A stretch of 64,000 nucleotides of DNA, from the NCBI GenBank assembly GCA_025060325.1, contig JANXBW010000012.1, forward strand, positions 1 through 64,000, read 5' to 3'. Numbering within the stretch: the first letter of the stretch is position 1; each line of letters begins with the position of its first letter. A program made the position numbers and the translations under genes. Under the pieces are notes generated by a model. It made no database searches. It saw only the letters and a list, made by a program, of their open reading frames with translations, and was not told the origin of the DNA. Source of the DNA: Thermoguttaceae bacterium. GTDB taxonomy: Bacteria > Planctomycetota > Planctomycetia > Pirellulales > Thermoguttaceae. Positions 37,810 through 46,580 of the stretch are shown piece by piece.

Positions 37810-39477
37810 ATGCACAGCCGTCCTCGGCTTCATCGACAGCTTCGTCCGCTGGGGCAAGCGACCAGGCTCGGGGTGGTGGCGCTGACCGTTGCCGTCGCAA
37901 CACTGTGCCTCCCCGCCCGCGCTAATCGCTACAGCCCGGAAAGTCCTGAGGTGCAGGCGATGGTGGACCGGGCGCTTGCTTTCCTGGAAAAGCAAGGGCT
38001 CGAAGATCCGCGTCTTGGCGCCGAGGCGCTGGCGGGGCTGGCTTTTTTGAAGGCAAGGAACGATCCTTCCCACCCAGTGGTCCAGGGGGCGGTTGAACAA
38101 ATAAGAAAGAGACTTCCCCTGGGGCCTGATGATCTGAACCAGTCGGAGATGGTCTACAGTCTAAGTGCGGCCATCATTTTTCTGTGCGAGCTAGATCCGG
38201 CGGCTTATCGGCGGGAAATCCAAGAGCTTTTTGCTGGCCTGAGGACGTTACAAAAACCGATTGGCGGCTGGGGTTATCCGGCCGGCCACCTACACGAAAG
38301 GACGGGCGACACTTCGATGAGCCAGTTTGCCGTGCTGGCGATGTGGGAGGCCGCCCGGGCGGGCTTCCCAGTTCCAGCCGCGATGATTAACGGTGTGACC
38401 ATTTGGTTTTTGCGTACACAGGACCCTTCCGGTGGTTGGGGTTACCAGGGGCAAATTGCGCCCGGGTGGGAGCTTGTCCGGCAGACTGACGTGAGACATA
38501 GCCTGTCAACAGCTGCGCTGGCGAGTTTATATGCTATTTGCGACCTGGCGGGCATTCGGCAAAAAGGCAAGGATAGGTCAACAGAGGAATCCGGCCTTCC
38601 TGAGGTCATCCGCGAGGTTAAACGCGGCTCCGGCGACGTTGGCGATACACAGCTCCGCGTGGACCCCAAGTTGATTCAGATGGCTATCGGCCGAGCCAAA
38701 GCATGGCAACAAGCTAACTATACGATCGATCCGCCCCGCTACAAGTATTACTATCTGTATGCCCTCGAGCGGATGTGGACTTTTCGCGAGTATGTCGAAG
38801 GACCGGCTCCCGATGCTCCTCCCTGGTACGATCAGGGGGTGGAATTGTTGATGCGGACCCAGGCGCCCAACGGGAGCTGGCACCACGAATGTGGGGTGGT
38901 CCCGGATACCGCTTTTGGAGTGCTTTTTCTGGTCCGCTCCATGAAAAAAAGCGTGGAAAAGGTGCGCAGTTTTGGCGAGGGGACATTGATCGGTGGACGG
39001 GGCCTGCCGAGAAACACAAGCGACGTGGCAGTCGTGGGCGGCCAAGTTGTAGCCAAGATGGAACTGGCGAACCTCGAAAAACTGATGGCTGCTTTGGATG
39101 AGGAAAACCCGCAAGAACTGGATGAGTGGTTAGAGGCCTTGGGCTACCTCCCGCCGGAGGAAACCGGCCGGTTACTTAGTAAACACAGCCGAAAGCTCCA
39201 GGCTCTTGCTGGCTCCTCATCGCGACAGGCTCGGATTGCAGCTATTCGTGCACTAGGCCGAGCGGGCGACATGGAGGCTGTTCCTACGCTGATTTTTGCG
39301 TTGGGAGACTCCGACCCGGAGGTGGTTCAGGCGGCTCGGCAGGCGCTTCGGCGAATAGCCCGATTGCCCGAAGACTTCGGCCCACCTGATAAATTCACAC
39401 CGCAGCAACAGCAGGAGGCCATCCAGGCGTGGAAAAAATGGTTTTTGAGCATTCGGCCTGATGCCCAATTTGATTAG
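37810..39477 (+). CDS. Secreted terpene-cyclase-fold protein with C-terminal HEAT repeats
   Basis: The 555-residue protein starts with a basic leader and a probable signal peptide (RLGVVALTVAVATLCLPARA). The main body (~45-370) is an alpha-alpha barrel of the prenyltransferase/squalene-oxidase repeat type, with turns IGGWGYPAG, PSGGWGYQG and PNGSWHHEC. The C-terminal ~120 residues contain HEAT-like helices (ARIAAIRALGRAGDMEAVPTLIFALGD). There is no DXDD motif of squalene-hopene cyclases, so it probably binds or scaffolds something rather than cyclising terpenes. It opens a run of eight genes on the same strand that includes ExbB and two ExbD proteins. Start is uncertain; no Shine-Dalgarno is seen before the ATG. 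Confidence 0.85.
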   Translation: MHSRPRLHRQLRPLGQATRLGVVALTVAVATLCLPARANRYSPESPEVQAMVDRALAFLEKQGLEDPRLGAEALAGLAFLKARNDPSHPVVQGAVEQIRKRLPLGPDDLNQSEMVYSLSAAIIFLCELDPAAYRREIQELFAGLRTLQKPIGGWGYPAGHLHERTGDTSMSQFAVLAMWEAARAGFPVPAAMINGVTIWFLRTQDPSGGWGYQGQIAPGWELVRQTDVRHSLSTAALASLYAICDLAGIRQKGKDRSTEESGLPEVIREVKRGSGDVGDTQLRVDPKLIQMAIGRAKAWQQANYTIDPPRYKYYYLYALERMWTFREYVEGPAPDAPPWYDQGVELLMRTQAPNGSWHHECGVVPDTAFGVLFLVRSMKKSVEKVRSFGEGTLIGGRGLPRNTSDVAVVGGQVVAKMELANLEKLMAALDEENPQELDEWLEALGYLPPEETGRLLSKHSRKLQALAGSSSRQARIAAIRALGRAGDMEAVPTLIFALGDSDPEVVQAARQALRRIARLPEDFGPPDKFTPQQQQEAIQAWKKWFLSIRPDAQFD

Positions 39478-39655
39478 CAGACATCGGAGCACCAAAGGGT
39501 GTCTCCCAGCCGTCTTGACCCAAAAGGCATGTTTCCTGGGAGAGGGTCTTAGCAGCAGGTATTCCGTTGCTCGGGAAGGTTCAGTGCATAACCGGCATTG
39601 GCGTGCAAATCGTTTACCTTTCGTAATTGATAGTGATTGAATACACGTCCGGCCT

Positions 39656-40540
39656 ATGAAAGCAGCTACCAGGCCCGCACAAACTTACTTGTCAGAGCGC
39701 CAGGCGGGGTACGAGCTTCGGGTATCGGCGTACGAGCGGGTAACCAGCTGGATTGTTAGTTTACTGATTCTTGTCGGCACATGCGTTTTTGTCCTTTTCG
39801 TGCTGTGGATTAGCAGCCGAATCTTTGCCACCCAGGTAGCCGTCCCCGTAATCATGCAGGAAGTGGGCACGGGCGAGGGGGGACTAGCGGGGGGAATGGA
39901 ACTGGAGGAGCCACCCGCGGAACAACTCGGTCAGGAGAGCGACATCGAGGAACCGCTGCTAGAGAAGACTCTGGCGATCGTGGCGGAGGCCGTGGCCGAG
40001 AGGTTGGCGCAGTTGGAAGACCCGCTTGCGACGGAAGACCCTGTGGCCGGTAAGGGCGGTTCTACTGGTCGCGGCGATGCCACGGGGGTGGGCATTGGCG
40101 CCGGAGGCGGACGCCGTCGCCACTGGGAGGTCCGCTTTCCGGAGGGTAACACCATCGACACTTATGCCCGGGCACTTGATTTCTTTAAAATCGAACTTGG
40201 GGTCCTTTTGCCGGACAATCGTGTCCTCTATGTTTACAACTTAAGCAAGCCCCGCCCCGATACTCGAATCGGGCCGGCCGATCAGGAAAGGCGGTATTAC
40301 CTCACCTGGCGGCGGGGAACGCTAATGGAGGCCGACCGAGAACTTCTCCGCCGTGCGGGCGTTGATCCGGGCGATCGGTTGATTCTTAAATTCATTCCGC
40401 CGGAGCTGGAGGCCCAACTAGCGGAAATGGAGCGGGCCAGAGCAGGGCCGCGACATGACCGGGTGCGGACTACATATTTCGCGGTGGTGCCTCAGGGCAA
40501 CGGTTTTCGGTTTATTGTGGTTGATCAAGTGCTCCGGTAA
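39656..40540 (+). CDS. One-TM protein with TonB/TolA-like layout, family unknown
   Basis: I do not recognise a named family. The 294-residue protein has an N-terminal cytoplasmic segment of ~30 residues, one membrane helix (WIVSLLILVGTCVFVLFVLWI), then an acidic stretch (ELEEPPAEQLGQESDIEEP), an Ala/Gly-rich linker (GKGGSTGRGDATGVGIGAGGG) and a folded C-terminal domain from ~160 (HWEVRFPEGNTIDTYARALDF ... VVPQGNGFRFIVVDQVL). This arrangement, together with its place directly before exbB and exbD, recalls TonB or TolA, which pair with ExbB/D-type motors. No TonB C-terminal signature (YP) is visible. It may be the force-transmitting subunit of the local motor; this is inference from layout and context. 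Confidence 0.75.
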   Translation: MKAATRPAQTYLSERQAGYELRVSAYERVTSWIVSLLILVGTCVFVLFVLWISSRIFATQVAVPVIMQEVGTGEGGLAGGMELEEPPAEQLGQESDIEEPLLEKTLAIVAEAVAERLAQLEDPLATEDPVAGKGGSTGRGDATGVGIGAGGGRRRHWEVRFPEGNTIDTYARALDFFKIELGVLLPDNRVLYVYNLSKPRPDTRIGPADQERRYYLTWRRGTLMEADRELLRRAGVDPGDRLILKFIPPELEAQLAEMERARAGPRHDRVRTTYFAVVPQGNGFRFIVVDQVLR

Positions 40541-40655
40541 ATCGCTCACTTAAATTCCCCGGGCGGAGTAACAATGTGCCTCCATGGAGTGGAAGACGGT
40601 ATTTCCCTTCCGGGACAATTGCTCAATTTCCTAGTGGCGTACCTCAAGGAGGGGC

Positions 40656-40862
40656 ATGTTAGACGCAGTTGCACCCGAGGTCCAAAGCGTTTCGTTGTCG
40701 AAAACCTGGTCGATTGACTTGGGTTGGCAGGCATATGGACATTACAGCCATTACTTATGTCGCTGGCATCGTGGACTATTGTGCCCTTGCCTTGGTGGCG
40801 CTGTGGGGCGCCTTTTGCGTGGTCATGGTGTGGCGGCGGGTGGGCCGAGTCCGCTTCCGTAG
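40656..40862 (+). other. Short ORF with strong Shine-Dalgarno overlapping exbB start
   Basis: An ATG at 40656 sits four bases after AAGGAGGGGC, the best ribosome binding site in the cluster, yet it is one frame away from exbB. Its first ~25 codons (LDAVAPEVQSVSLSKTWS...) look like a normal protein start while the remainder is the exbB sequence read out of frame. It could be a leader peptide, a true N-terminus cut off by a frameshift, or chance. Confidence 0.35.
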
Positions 40863-41385
40863 CGAGCGTGACCAGGACGCTTTCCTAAACCAGTTGGACG
40901 AGCTCATCTCGCAAGGGGCCATGGACCAGGCGCGGGCAATGTGCGAAGGGGATCCGCGGGCCTTGCCTCAGCTTGTGCTCCTTGCTCTGAATAACCTCGA
41001 TCTTGGTTATTCCCGTTTAAGAGCGCTCCTTGTGGATCGGTTCCAGCGGGACGTGCTGGCGGACTTCGAGTACCGCCTCAGCTGGATCGCCACGGTCATT
41101 AAGGCTGCCCCAATGTTAGGTCTGTTCGGTACGGTCGTGGGCATGATGGGGGCATTTAGCAAGCTGGCCGTCCAGCGCAATGTCGAGCCTAACCTGCTGG
41201 CCAATGATATAAGCTTGGCTTTGATCACCACGGCCATCGGCCTTGCGATCGCCATTCCTCTGGTGCTTGCGACCGCAAGTATCAACGTGCGAATTCGTAA
41301 ACTGGAAGACCTAGTAAGCTTTGGACTAAACCGCTTCTTAGAAACATTGCGGCAGGCGGCCCGTGAACCGGCCTGGCAGCGGTAG
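40735..41385 (+). CDS. exbB: MotA/TolQ/ExbB proton-channel protein
   Basis: ExbB forms the pentameric inner-membrane channel that with ExbD turns proton flow into mechanical work. From the ATG at 40735 (MDITAITY) it has 216 residues: TM1 (VAGIVDYCALALVALWGAFCVVMVW), a cytoplasmic region (LNQLDELISQGAMDQARAMCEGDP), TM2 with APMLGLFGTVVGMMGAF, and TM3 ALITTAIGLAIAIPLVLATASI, the family's most conserved segment. A strong AAGGAGG lies at 40646-40652 but the ATG that follows it (40656) opens another frame of 68 codons (MLDAVAPEVQSVSLSKTWSI); translation may couple from that ORF or a frameshift may separate the true N-terminus. It lies between the TonB/TolA-like gene and exbD. Confidence 0.92.
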   Translation: MDITAITYVAGIVDYCALALVALWGAFCVVMVWRRVGRVRFRSERDQDAFLNQLDELISQGAMDQARAMCEGDPRALPQLVLLALNNLDLGYSRLRALLVDRFQRDVLADFEYRLSWIATVIKAAPMLGLFGTVVGMMGAFSKLAVQRNVEPNLLANDISLALITTAIGLAIAIPLVLATASINVRIRKLEDLVSFGLNRFLETLRQAAREPAWQR

Positions 41386-41577
41386 GTTAGCTCCCGTTTT
41401 CGCGGCCAAAGGTTGGGACCATCTTTGTGGAAAGGGGGCACCAGGACTTGATCGGTCGGTCGTAAGTAAGAAGGTCCCGATTTATGCCAGCGGGGGCAAA
41501 TGCTCCAGCCGGGCAAGCTCGCTAATCGCGGCCGGTAATGACTAAAACGACCTGCAGAAAGACGGTGGTGAAGTGAC

Positions 41578-42081
41578 ATGTCGGAAGGGTTGAGTGTGCC
41601 AAGTTTGGCGGACATGCCCTCACCGGCCGTAGAGGAACGGGTGACTTTTCGTCCCCCGCCCCGAGAAACCCCCGAGATGGACATTACTCCCCTAATCGAT
41701 ATGACTTTTTTGCTTTTGATATTCTTTTTAGTCTGTACCACGGCGGCATTGGAAGGAGCGGTGGAATTGCCGCCGGCTCGCTATGGCACGGCGGTCGGAC
41801 CCGCGGACGCTGTGGTTATCACCGTGGCGGACCGACCAGGGGCGAAGTTGCCGGCTGTGTACTTGGCCGACGGAAAGAAGGGCGATCCTCTACCGGATAA
41901 TCTCGACACGCAAGAGCAAGCAATCGTCAAGGCGGTTGAAGCCGGGGTAGCACGCGGCAAGTCGATTGTGCTTATCAAAGCGGAACGCACAGTCAAAGAA
42001 GGGGAAGTCGTGCGAATCGCTATGGCGGCAGGTCAAGTTCCTGGGGTGAGGCTGCATATCGCCGTCATGGAGGTTGAGTAA
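41578..42081 (+). CDS. exbD: ExbD/TolR-family motor protein
   Basis: The 167-residue protein has a ~35-residue cytoplasmic start, one transmembrane helix with the essential Asp in MDITPLIDMTFLLLIFFLV, and a ~110-residue periplasmic ExbD domain ending RIAMAAGQVPGVRLHIAVMEV. The ATG is preceded by GGTGG-type purines (gacggtggtgaagtgac) at normal distance. ExbD sits inside the ExbB pentamer and carries protons via the Asp. It lies 192 bases after exbB and 32 bases before a second exbD-like gene, with which it could form a heterodimer. Confidence 0.92.
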   Translation: MSEGLSVPSLADMPSPAVEERVTFRPPPRETPEMDITPLIDMTFLLLIFFLVCTTAALEGAVELPPARYGTAVGPADAVVITVADRPGAKLPAVYLADGKKGDPLPDNLDTQEQAIVKAVEAGVARGKSIVLIKAERTVKEGEVVRIAMAAGQVPGVRLHIAVMEVE

Positions 42082-42113
42082 AAGTACTCCGCTGGCCCAT
42101 AGGATAGGCAACG

Positions 42114-42875
42114 ATGTCGGAGCGGATTCGCTTCGAATGCAGTGGATGTGGTCGGCTGCTCAGTGTAGCAGCAGTTTACGCCGGCCGCACGTTTCGCTGC
42201 CCCACCTGTGGAGTTGTTGACCGCGTTCCGGGTCAGCGGGTGACCCCTGAGTTGCCAAAAGCCGCTACGCCAAAGGAAAAGTACTCTCAGGCCCCAGTCG
42301 TTGCCGAAACTTCGCCCACCGTTTCCCCCGGTACGCCTATTGCTGCAGTTGCGGCTCCTACGCAGCCGATCCCAGCTCCTCCCCAAGTGATCGGTCCCCC
42401 TGGGCCCGAGGAACAATTTCAGCCCGTTAGGCTTCGTCGCACGGCGAGGATTGAAGCCGAAATGGACATGACCCCAATGGTCGATGTGACCTTCCTTCTC
42501 CTGATTTTCTTCATGGTGACAGCCGCTTATAGCCTGCAAAAGTCGCTGGAAATGCCCAGCCCCGACCGACAGGAGGAAGCCGCCGAGGCTCGGACCATTG
42601 AGGAGCTAGAAACAGACAGCGACTACATCATCGTCCGCATTGCCCGCGATAACACTGTTTGGGTTAACGACGTGGAAGCACCAAGTCAACAGGAGGTTTT
42701 GGCCCGATTACGCGAGGCTCGCAATGCCACCCCCGGTTCCCGGGGGCCCAGCAACCTGCTTGTCCTGGCGGACCCGGAGGCAAAGCATGAAACGGTGGTC
42801 ATGGTCTTGGATGCCGGCAATGCGGTGGGCATGGAAAATATCCGCCTCGCCTGCGTCGAGGAGGATGCACTCTAA
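42114..42875 (+). CDS. ExbD-family protein with N-terminal zinc ribbon
   Basis: The 253-residue protein has an unusual extension before its ExbD part. Residues 1-40 form a zinc-ribbon-like knuckle pair, FECSGCGRLLSVAAVYAGRT then FRCPTCGVV, followed by a Pro/Ala-rich linker of ~70 residues. The motor helix is EMDMTPMVDVTFLLLIFFMV with the proton-carrying Asp, and the periplasmic domain ends LVLADPEAKHETVVMVLDAG. The cytoplasmic zinc ribbon with AGRTF is common in planctomycete proteins, often as an N-terminal tag. It follows the first exbD by 32 bases. Two different ExbD proteins next to one ExbB suggest a 5:2 motor with an asymmetric core. Confidence 0.92.
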   Translation: MSERIRFECSGCGRLLSVAAVYAGRTFRCPTCGVVDRVPGQRVTPELPKAATPKEKYSQAPVVAETSPTVSPGTPIAAVAAPTQPIPAPPQVIGPPGPEEQFQPVRLRRTARIEAEMDMTPMVDVTFLLLIFFMVTAAYSLQKSLEMPSPDRQEEAAEARTIEELETDSDYIIVRIARDNTVWVNDVEAPSQQEVLARLREARNATPGSRGPSNLLVLADPEAKHETVVMVLDAGNAVGMENIRLACVEEDAL

Positions 42876-42974
42876 CGGGCTATCCACAGTAGCGGGCATC
42901 AACTACCGGCTTTGAAGGAAACAACAAACAAGAGTTGGTGCCAAGTTCTCCGGAATGAAAACTGTATCTGACCG

Positions 42975-45900
42975 ATGAGCACAGCCCGCGAACCATCTGC
43001 ACGGGAATTCCTCGAGCTCCTTCGGCGGCGAGATCTACTGCCGCCCGACATCCTCGCGCGCTGGGAGCAAGAAATCGCCCGAGCCAAAAAGCCGCTCACT
43101 GCCCGCTGGTTGGCCGACCGACTCATTGAACTGGATTATCTGACCAACATTCTGGCCGACAAGCTTCTCCGTGAATTATCTCAGCGGCCTTCGGCAGAGG
43201 AGTATCCGGTTGCTCCGTCAACTGCGGCCCCGGCTTCGCGGGAGGCACTGCCGCTTGAAAGCGACGAGCTCGAGCTTGCTCCAATTGACGAATTGCCAAC
43301 ACCCTCCCGGCGAAGTGGGCCAGTGCCGGCAGTGACTCCGCCAGCGGCTCCGAGTCGGCCTCCCGTAACCGAGCGGCCGCCTTCCCCCCCACCGGCTAAG
43401 CCGGCGATGCCCCGTCGACCAGCCGTTGACCAATCGGACCTTTGGGCGGAAATTGAGGCCCCAGCGCCAGCGCCGGTGGAGGAAGCACTTGGGCCTGAGG
43501 AGCCGGCCGTCATTTTCCGCCGCCGACGGCGTAACGTCTGGGAATCGCCTCTTTTTCTCATCGGCGGCGGGGCGCTAATCCTTCTTGTCATCACCATGCT
43601 CTTTCTCCTGTGGGCTGTTCGCCGCCAAAGCGCCGATCAACTTTTTGCCTTAGCTGAGGAAGACTATCGCTCCGGATCCTACACCCAGGCCATTGCCAAG
43701 TTTACGGAGTTTTTGGACAAGTTCCCCCAGCATCCGCGGGCTGGGATCGCTCGGGTACACAGGGGACTTGCCCTAATGCGACAGGCTGTGGAGGGGAGCA
43801 CCGATTGGGTGGCAACACTTTCTGTCACAAAACAAGTGCTTGAAGAAATCAGCGCGGAGGAAACTTTCAAGGAAGAGGCCCGCGGCGAGCTGATCGCCCT
43901 CCTGCCGCGAATCGCCCAGGAGCTTGCCAAGCGAGCCTTGCAAAAGCTCGACCCCGATCTTGTGGAAAAATCCCAGGAGGCACTTGGGCTTGTTAGCCAG
44001 TACGTGGCTCCGTCGGATCGTCCGGCGGCGCTTATTTCCGATATCGAGGCCATGCTGGCAATCGCTCAGCACCGCCTAACTGCGGGTGATCGTCTCAGGC
44101 AGACTTTAGAGGAAATCGACCAGGCAATCGCCAACCGCGACTGCACCAGTGCCCATCAACTTCGTCGACAATTACTCCGCGATTATCCACAGCTTGCTCA
44201 AGATCCGTCGGTGGAGGAGGCTGGCCGCCGGATTGTGGCGCTGGAGCGTGAATTAGTATCCGTCCTCCCGGCCGAGGGAAAGGTTTCCGCCTCCGACTGG
44301 CCTGCCGCTGCTGAACACCTGCTCCTTGCCTGCCGCAGCGAAACAAAGTCCGCTTCTGTCCCAGCCGGTCAAGTAGTCTGCGCTTTATGCCAGGGCGTAG
44401 CTTTCGGGCTTGATGCTCAAAGCGGAAAGGTCCTGTGGCGGCGAGTAGTGGGCGAACATCTGACGGCAAACCGCCTCCCGGCTGTGCCCATCCCCCTTGA
44501 AGAAGCCGGACGAAGTGACTTTTTGCTTGTGGATGTACTCCACCAAGCGCTCCTTCGCTTGGATGGGGCGACAGGTCAGCTTCGCTGGCGCGCGGAACTG
44601 GATGAGGCACCGGCAGCGCAACCCACGGTTGCCCTTGGGGGCATTTGGCTTGTCTTTCAGTCCGGCAAACTTGTGGAAATTGATCCATCAACGGGCCAAG
44701 TGGTAAGAGGCATTCACTTTCCCCAGGCCTTGCGCGTGCCTCCGGCTTTGGATGATCAGGGCCGATTTCTCTTTCAGCCGGGGGAACATTCGACACTTTT
44801 CGTGTTGCGGCGGAGCGACGGCTCATGTATCCAGACGGTATACATCGGCCACGACCCAGGGGCAGTGCTCTTTCCGGCAGTGACGTTAGGGAGCTATGTC
44901 CTTTTGCCGGTCAACTCGGGGGTGAAGCAAACTGATATCCACATCTTTCATATAAAGGGGGACCAAGCAGAGCCACTCCAACCTGTGCGCACCTTACGTT
45001 TGCCGGCCCGGCTTGCCCTCCCGCCACTTGTGTCGGGCAATCGCATATTTGTGGCAAGTCAGGAAGGTCCGGCGTGGGTTTACGAACTAGCGGCGGCCCA
45101 ATCGGACGATCCCTTACAAGAGATCGTCCGCGGCGATTTAGGATCGGCTGAGCGGGAGGTGGGACCGGCAGAAAAGATCGTCTTTTCCCGATTCGGCCTA
45201 TTTGAAACGGCGCAGGTGTGGATCGCCGATTATCAGCTCACCTGTTACGACGTGCTTCCGCTGAAAGGAGCACTCCAGCCCAAGGCTATCCGCAATGAGG
45301 CAAGTGTCGCTATTCAGCCCCTGGTAGCCATGGGACAATCCCTTTTCCATTTTCGTAAGGTTTGGGGCCTACCAGATCTAGTGGTCAGTGCTTTCCGCGT
45401 GGACGATGCCCAACTCCTTTGGGAGACCCGACTGAGCGTCCCCCTTGCCGCCGAGCCTTTCATCGATACTCCGCGCAATATGTGTATTTGTGTGACAAAG
45501 TCGGGCTCTTTATTCCGTCTGCCGATCGATAAGCTGCCTGACCTTTCTATTGTGGACGAGCCGTATGTCACGCTCAAGTTAGCTGAGCTTAAACGGCCCG
45601 TTCAGTCGGCGGTTGCTACCCCTGAAGGCATAGTCGTCATCGTCTTGCCGGAAGGAAGCGAGCGATTGCCTGTGTACGATCCGGCCGAACCAGTCGCCCG
45701 ATTCCGCTGGGTCCTTTTGCCTTCACCCCTTGGCGGCCCGGTGGCCTCATTCCGCCAGGGAATTGTCTTGGCCACTCAAGCCGGGCAGCTTCTGTGGATT
45801 TATCCCCGCGACGGAAAATTACTTGCAGAACCGTTTCCTTTCCCCTTGCCGGCGGGAGTTGCGCACCAATGGACAGCTCCGCAACCGGTGGGAGAGGACG

Positions 45901-46445
45901 AGCTTGTGGTGGGTGAACAATCGGGCAAGCTATATCGGCTAAAACTTGTTTCGGAACCGAAACCCCACTTCCGCCTGGTGGCCGAGCGCGGCTGGAAGAA
46001 TCGCTTGGCCGGGCCGTTAACCTTTGCACGCAACACTTTGTGGACAGTAGACGGCGAGGGGACGCTCGTCGGGTTTTCCCTGCCTGAACTTGAGATCAAA
46101 GCGGAGTTAAAACTGGGCGAGACGGCGGCTTGGGGACCCTTTGCAGTGGGCCAACTAATCTTGATCGCCACTGGCAGCGAACTTTTGTGCGTAAACGAAG
46201 CAGGCCAGGTTACTTGGCGGTTAAAAACAGAAAGGGGAATCCCCGTAGGCCAACCTTGGGCCGACCAGGCAAGCGCGATCTTAAGTACCCGGGATGGTTG
46301 GCTCGTGCAAATCGCCCTGGCTTCTGGCGAAATTGTCAACGCCAAGCGGCTTGATGCCCCTCTGGCCACAGGCCCCATTCCTCTGGGAGATCGGTGGATT
46401 GTTGGCGGTAGCGACGGGTGCCTTTATCGGGCGCAGTTGCCGTAA
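42975..46445 (+). CDS. Membrane-anchored TPR and beta-propeller protein, planctomycete type
   Basis: This 1156-residue protein begins with a helical domain (ADRLIELDYLTNILADKLL) like the one found at the N-terminus of planctomycete Ser/Thr kinases, which end LTRFQAEQLL. A Pro-rich linker (~75-170) leads to one transmembrane helix (LFLIGGGALILLVITMLFLLW, ~195-215). Outside the membrane come TPR-like helices (LFALAEEDYRSGSYTQAIAK ... FLDKFPQHPRAGIAR) and then ~700 residues of repeating strands resembling a PQQ-type beta-propeller: QSGKVLWRRVVGEH, DGATGQLRWRAELDE, LVEIDPSTGQVVRG, DGKLLAEPFPF, NEAGQVTWRLKTE. No kinase domain is present. It could sense or scaffold envelope proteins. It lies 100 bases after the zinc-ribbon ExbD gene. 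Confidence 0.85.
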   Translation: MSTAREPSAREFLELLRRRDLLPPDILARWEQEIARAKKPLTARWLADRLIELDYLTNILADKLLRELSQRPSAEEYPVAPSTAAPASREALPLESDELELAPIDELPTPSRRSGPVPAVTPPAAPSRPPVTERPPSPPPAKPAMPRRPAVDQSDLWAEIEAPAPAPVEEALGPEEPAVIFRRRRRNVWESPLFLIGGGALILLVITMLFLLWAVRRQSADQLFALAEEDYRSGSYTQAIAKFTEFLDKFPQHPRAGIARVHRGLALMRQAVEGSTDWVATLSVTKQVLEEISAEETFKEEARGELIALLPRIAQELAKRALQKLDPDLVEKSQEALGLVSQYVAPSDRPAALISDIEAMLAIAQHRLTAGDRLRQTLEEIDQAIANRDCTSAHQLRRQLLRDYPQLAQDPSVEEAGRRIVALERELVSVLPAEGKVSASDWPAAAEHLLLACRSETKSASVPAGQVVCALCQGVAFGLDAQSGKVLWRRVVGEHLTANRLPAVPIPLEEAGRSDFLLVDVLHQALLRLDGATGQLRWRAELDEAPAAQPTVALGGIWLVFQSGKLVEIDPSTGQVVRGIHFPQALRVPPALDDQGRFLFQPGEHSTLFVLRRSDGSCIQTVYIGHDPGAVLFPAVTLGSYVLLPVNSGVKQTDIHIFHIKGDQAEPLQPVRTLRLPARLALPPLVSGNRIFVASQEGPAWVYELAAAQSDDPLQEIVRGDLGSAEREVGPAEKIVFSRFGLFETAQVWIADYQLTCYDVLPLKGALQPKAIRNEASVAIQPLVAMGQSLFHFRKVWGLPDLVVSAFRVDDAQLLWETRLSVPLAAEPFIDTPRNMCICVTKSGSLFRLPIDKLPDLSIVDEPYVTLKLAELKRPVQSAVATPEGIVVIVLPEGSERLPVYDPAEPVARFRWVLLPSPLGGPVASFRQGIVLATQAGQLLWIYPRDGKLLAEPFPFPLPAGVAHQWTAPQPVGEDELVVGEQSGKLYRLKLVSEPKPHFRLVAERGWKNRLAGPLTFARNTLWTVDGEGTLVGFSLPELEIKAELKLGETAAWGPFAVGQLILIATGSELLCVNEAGQVTWRLKTERGIPVGQPWADQASAILSTRDGWLVQIALASGEIVNAKRLDAPLATGPIPLGDRWIVGGSDGCLYRAQLP

Positions 46446-46580
46446 TTGGTTGGCAGGGATTTAGGCTAGAGAACCCAGTAGAGGCTGTGTCGCCCAACCG
46501 AATGTCTGACCGATGTACTTTGGTAAGGAAAATTCGGTAACAGAATTTCAAGATCCCGTGGCTGCGAACCTCGGCAAACG

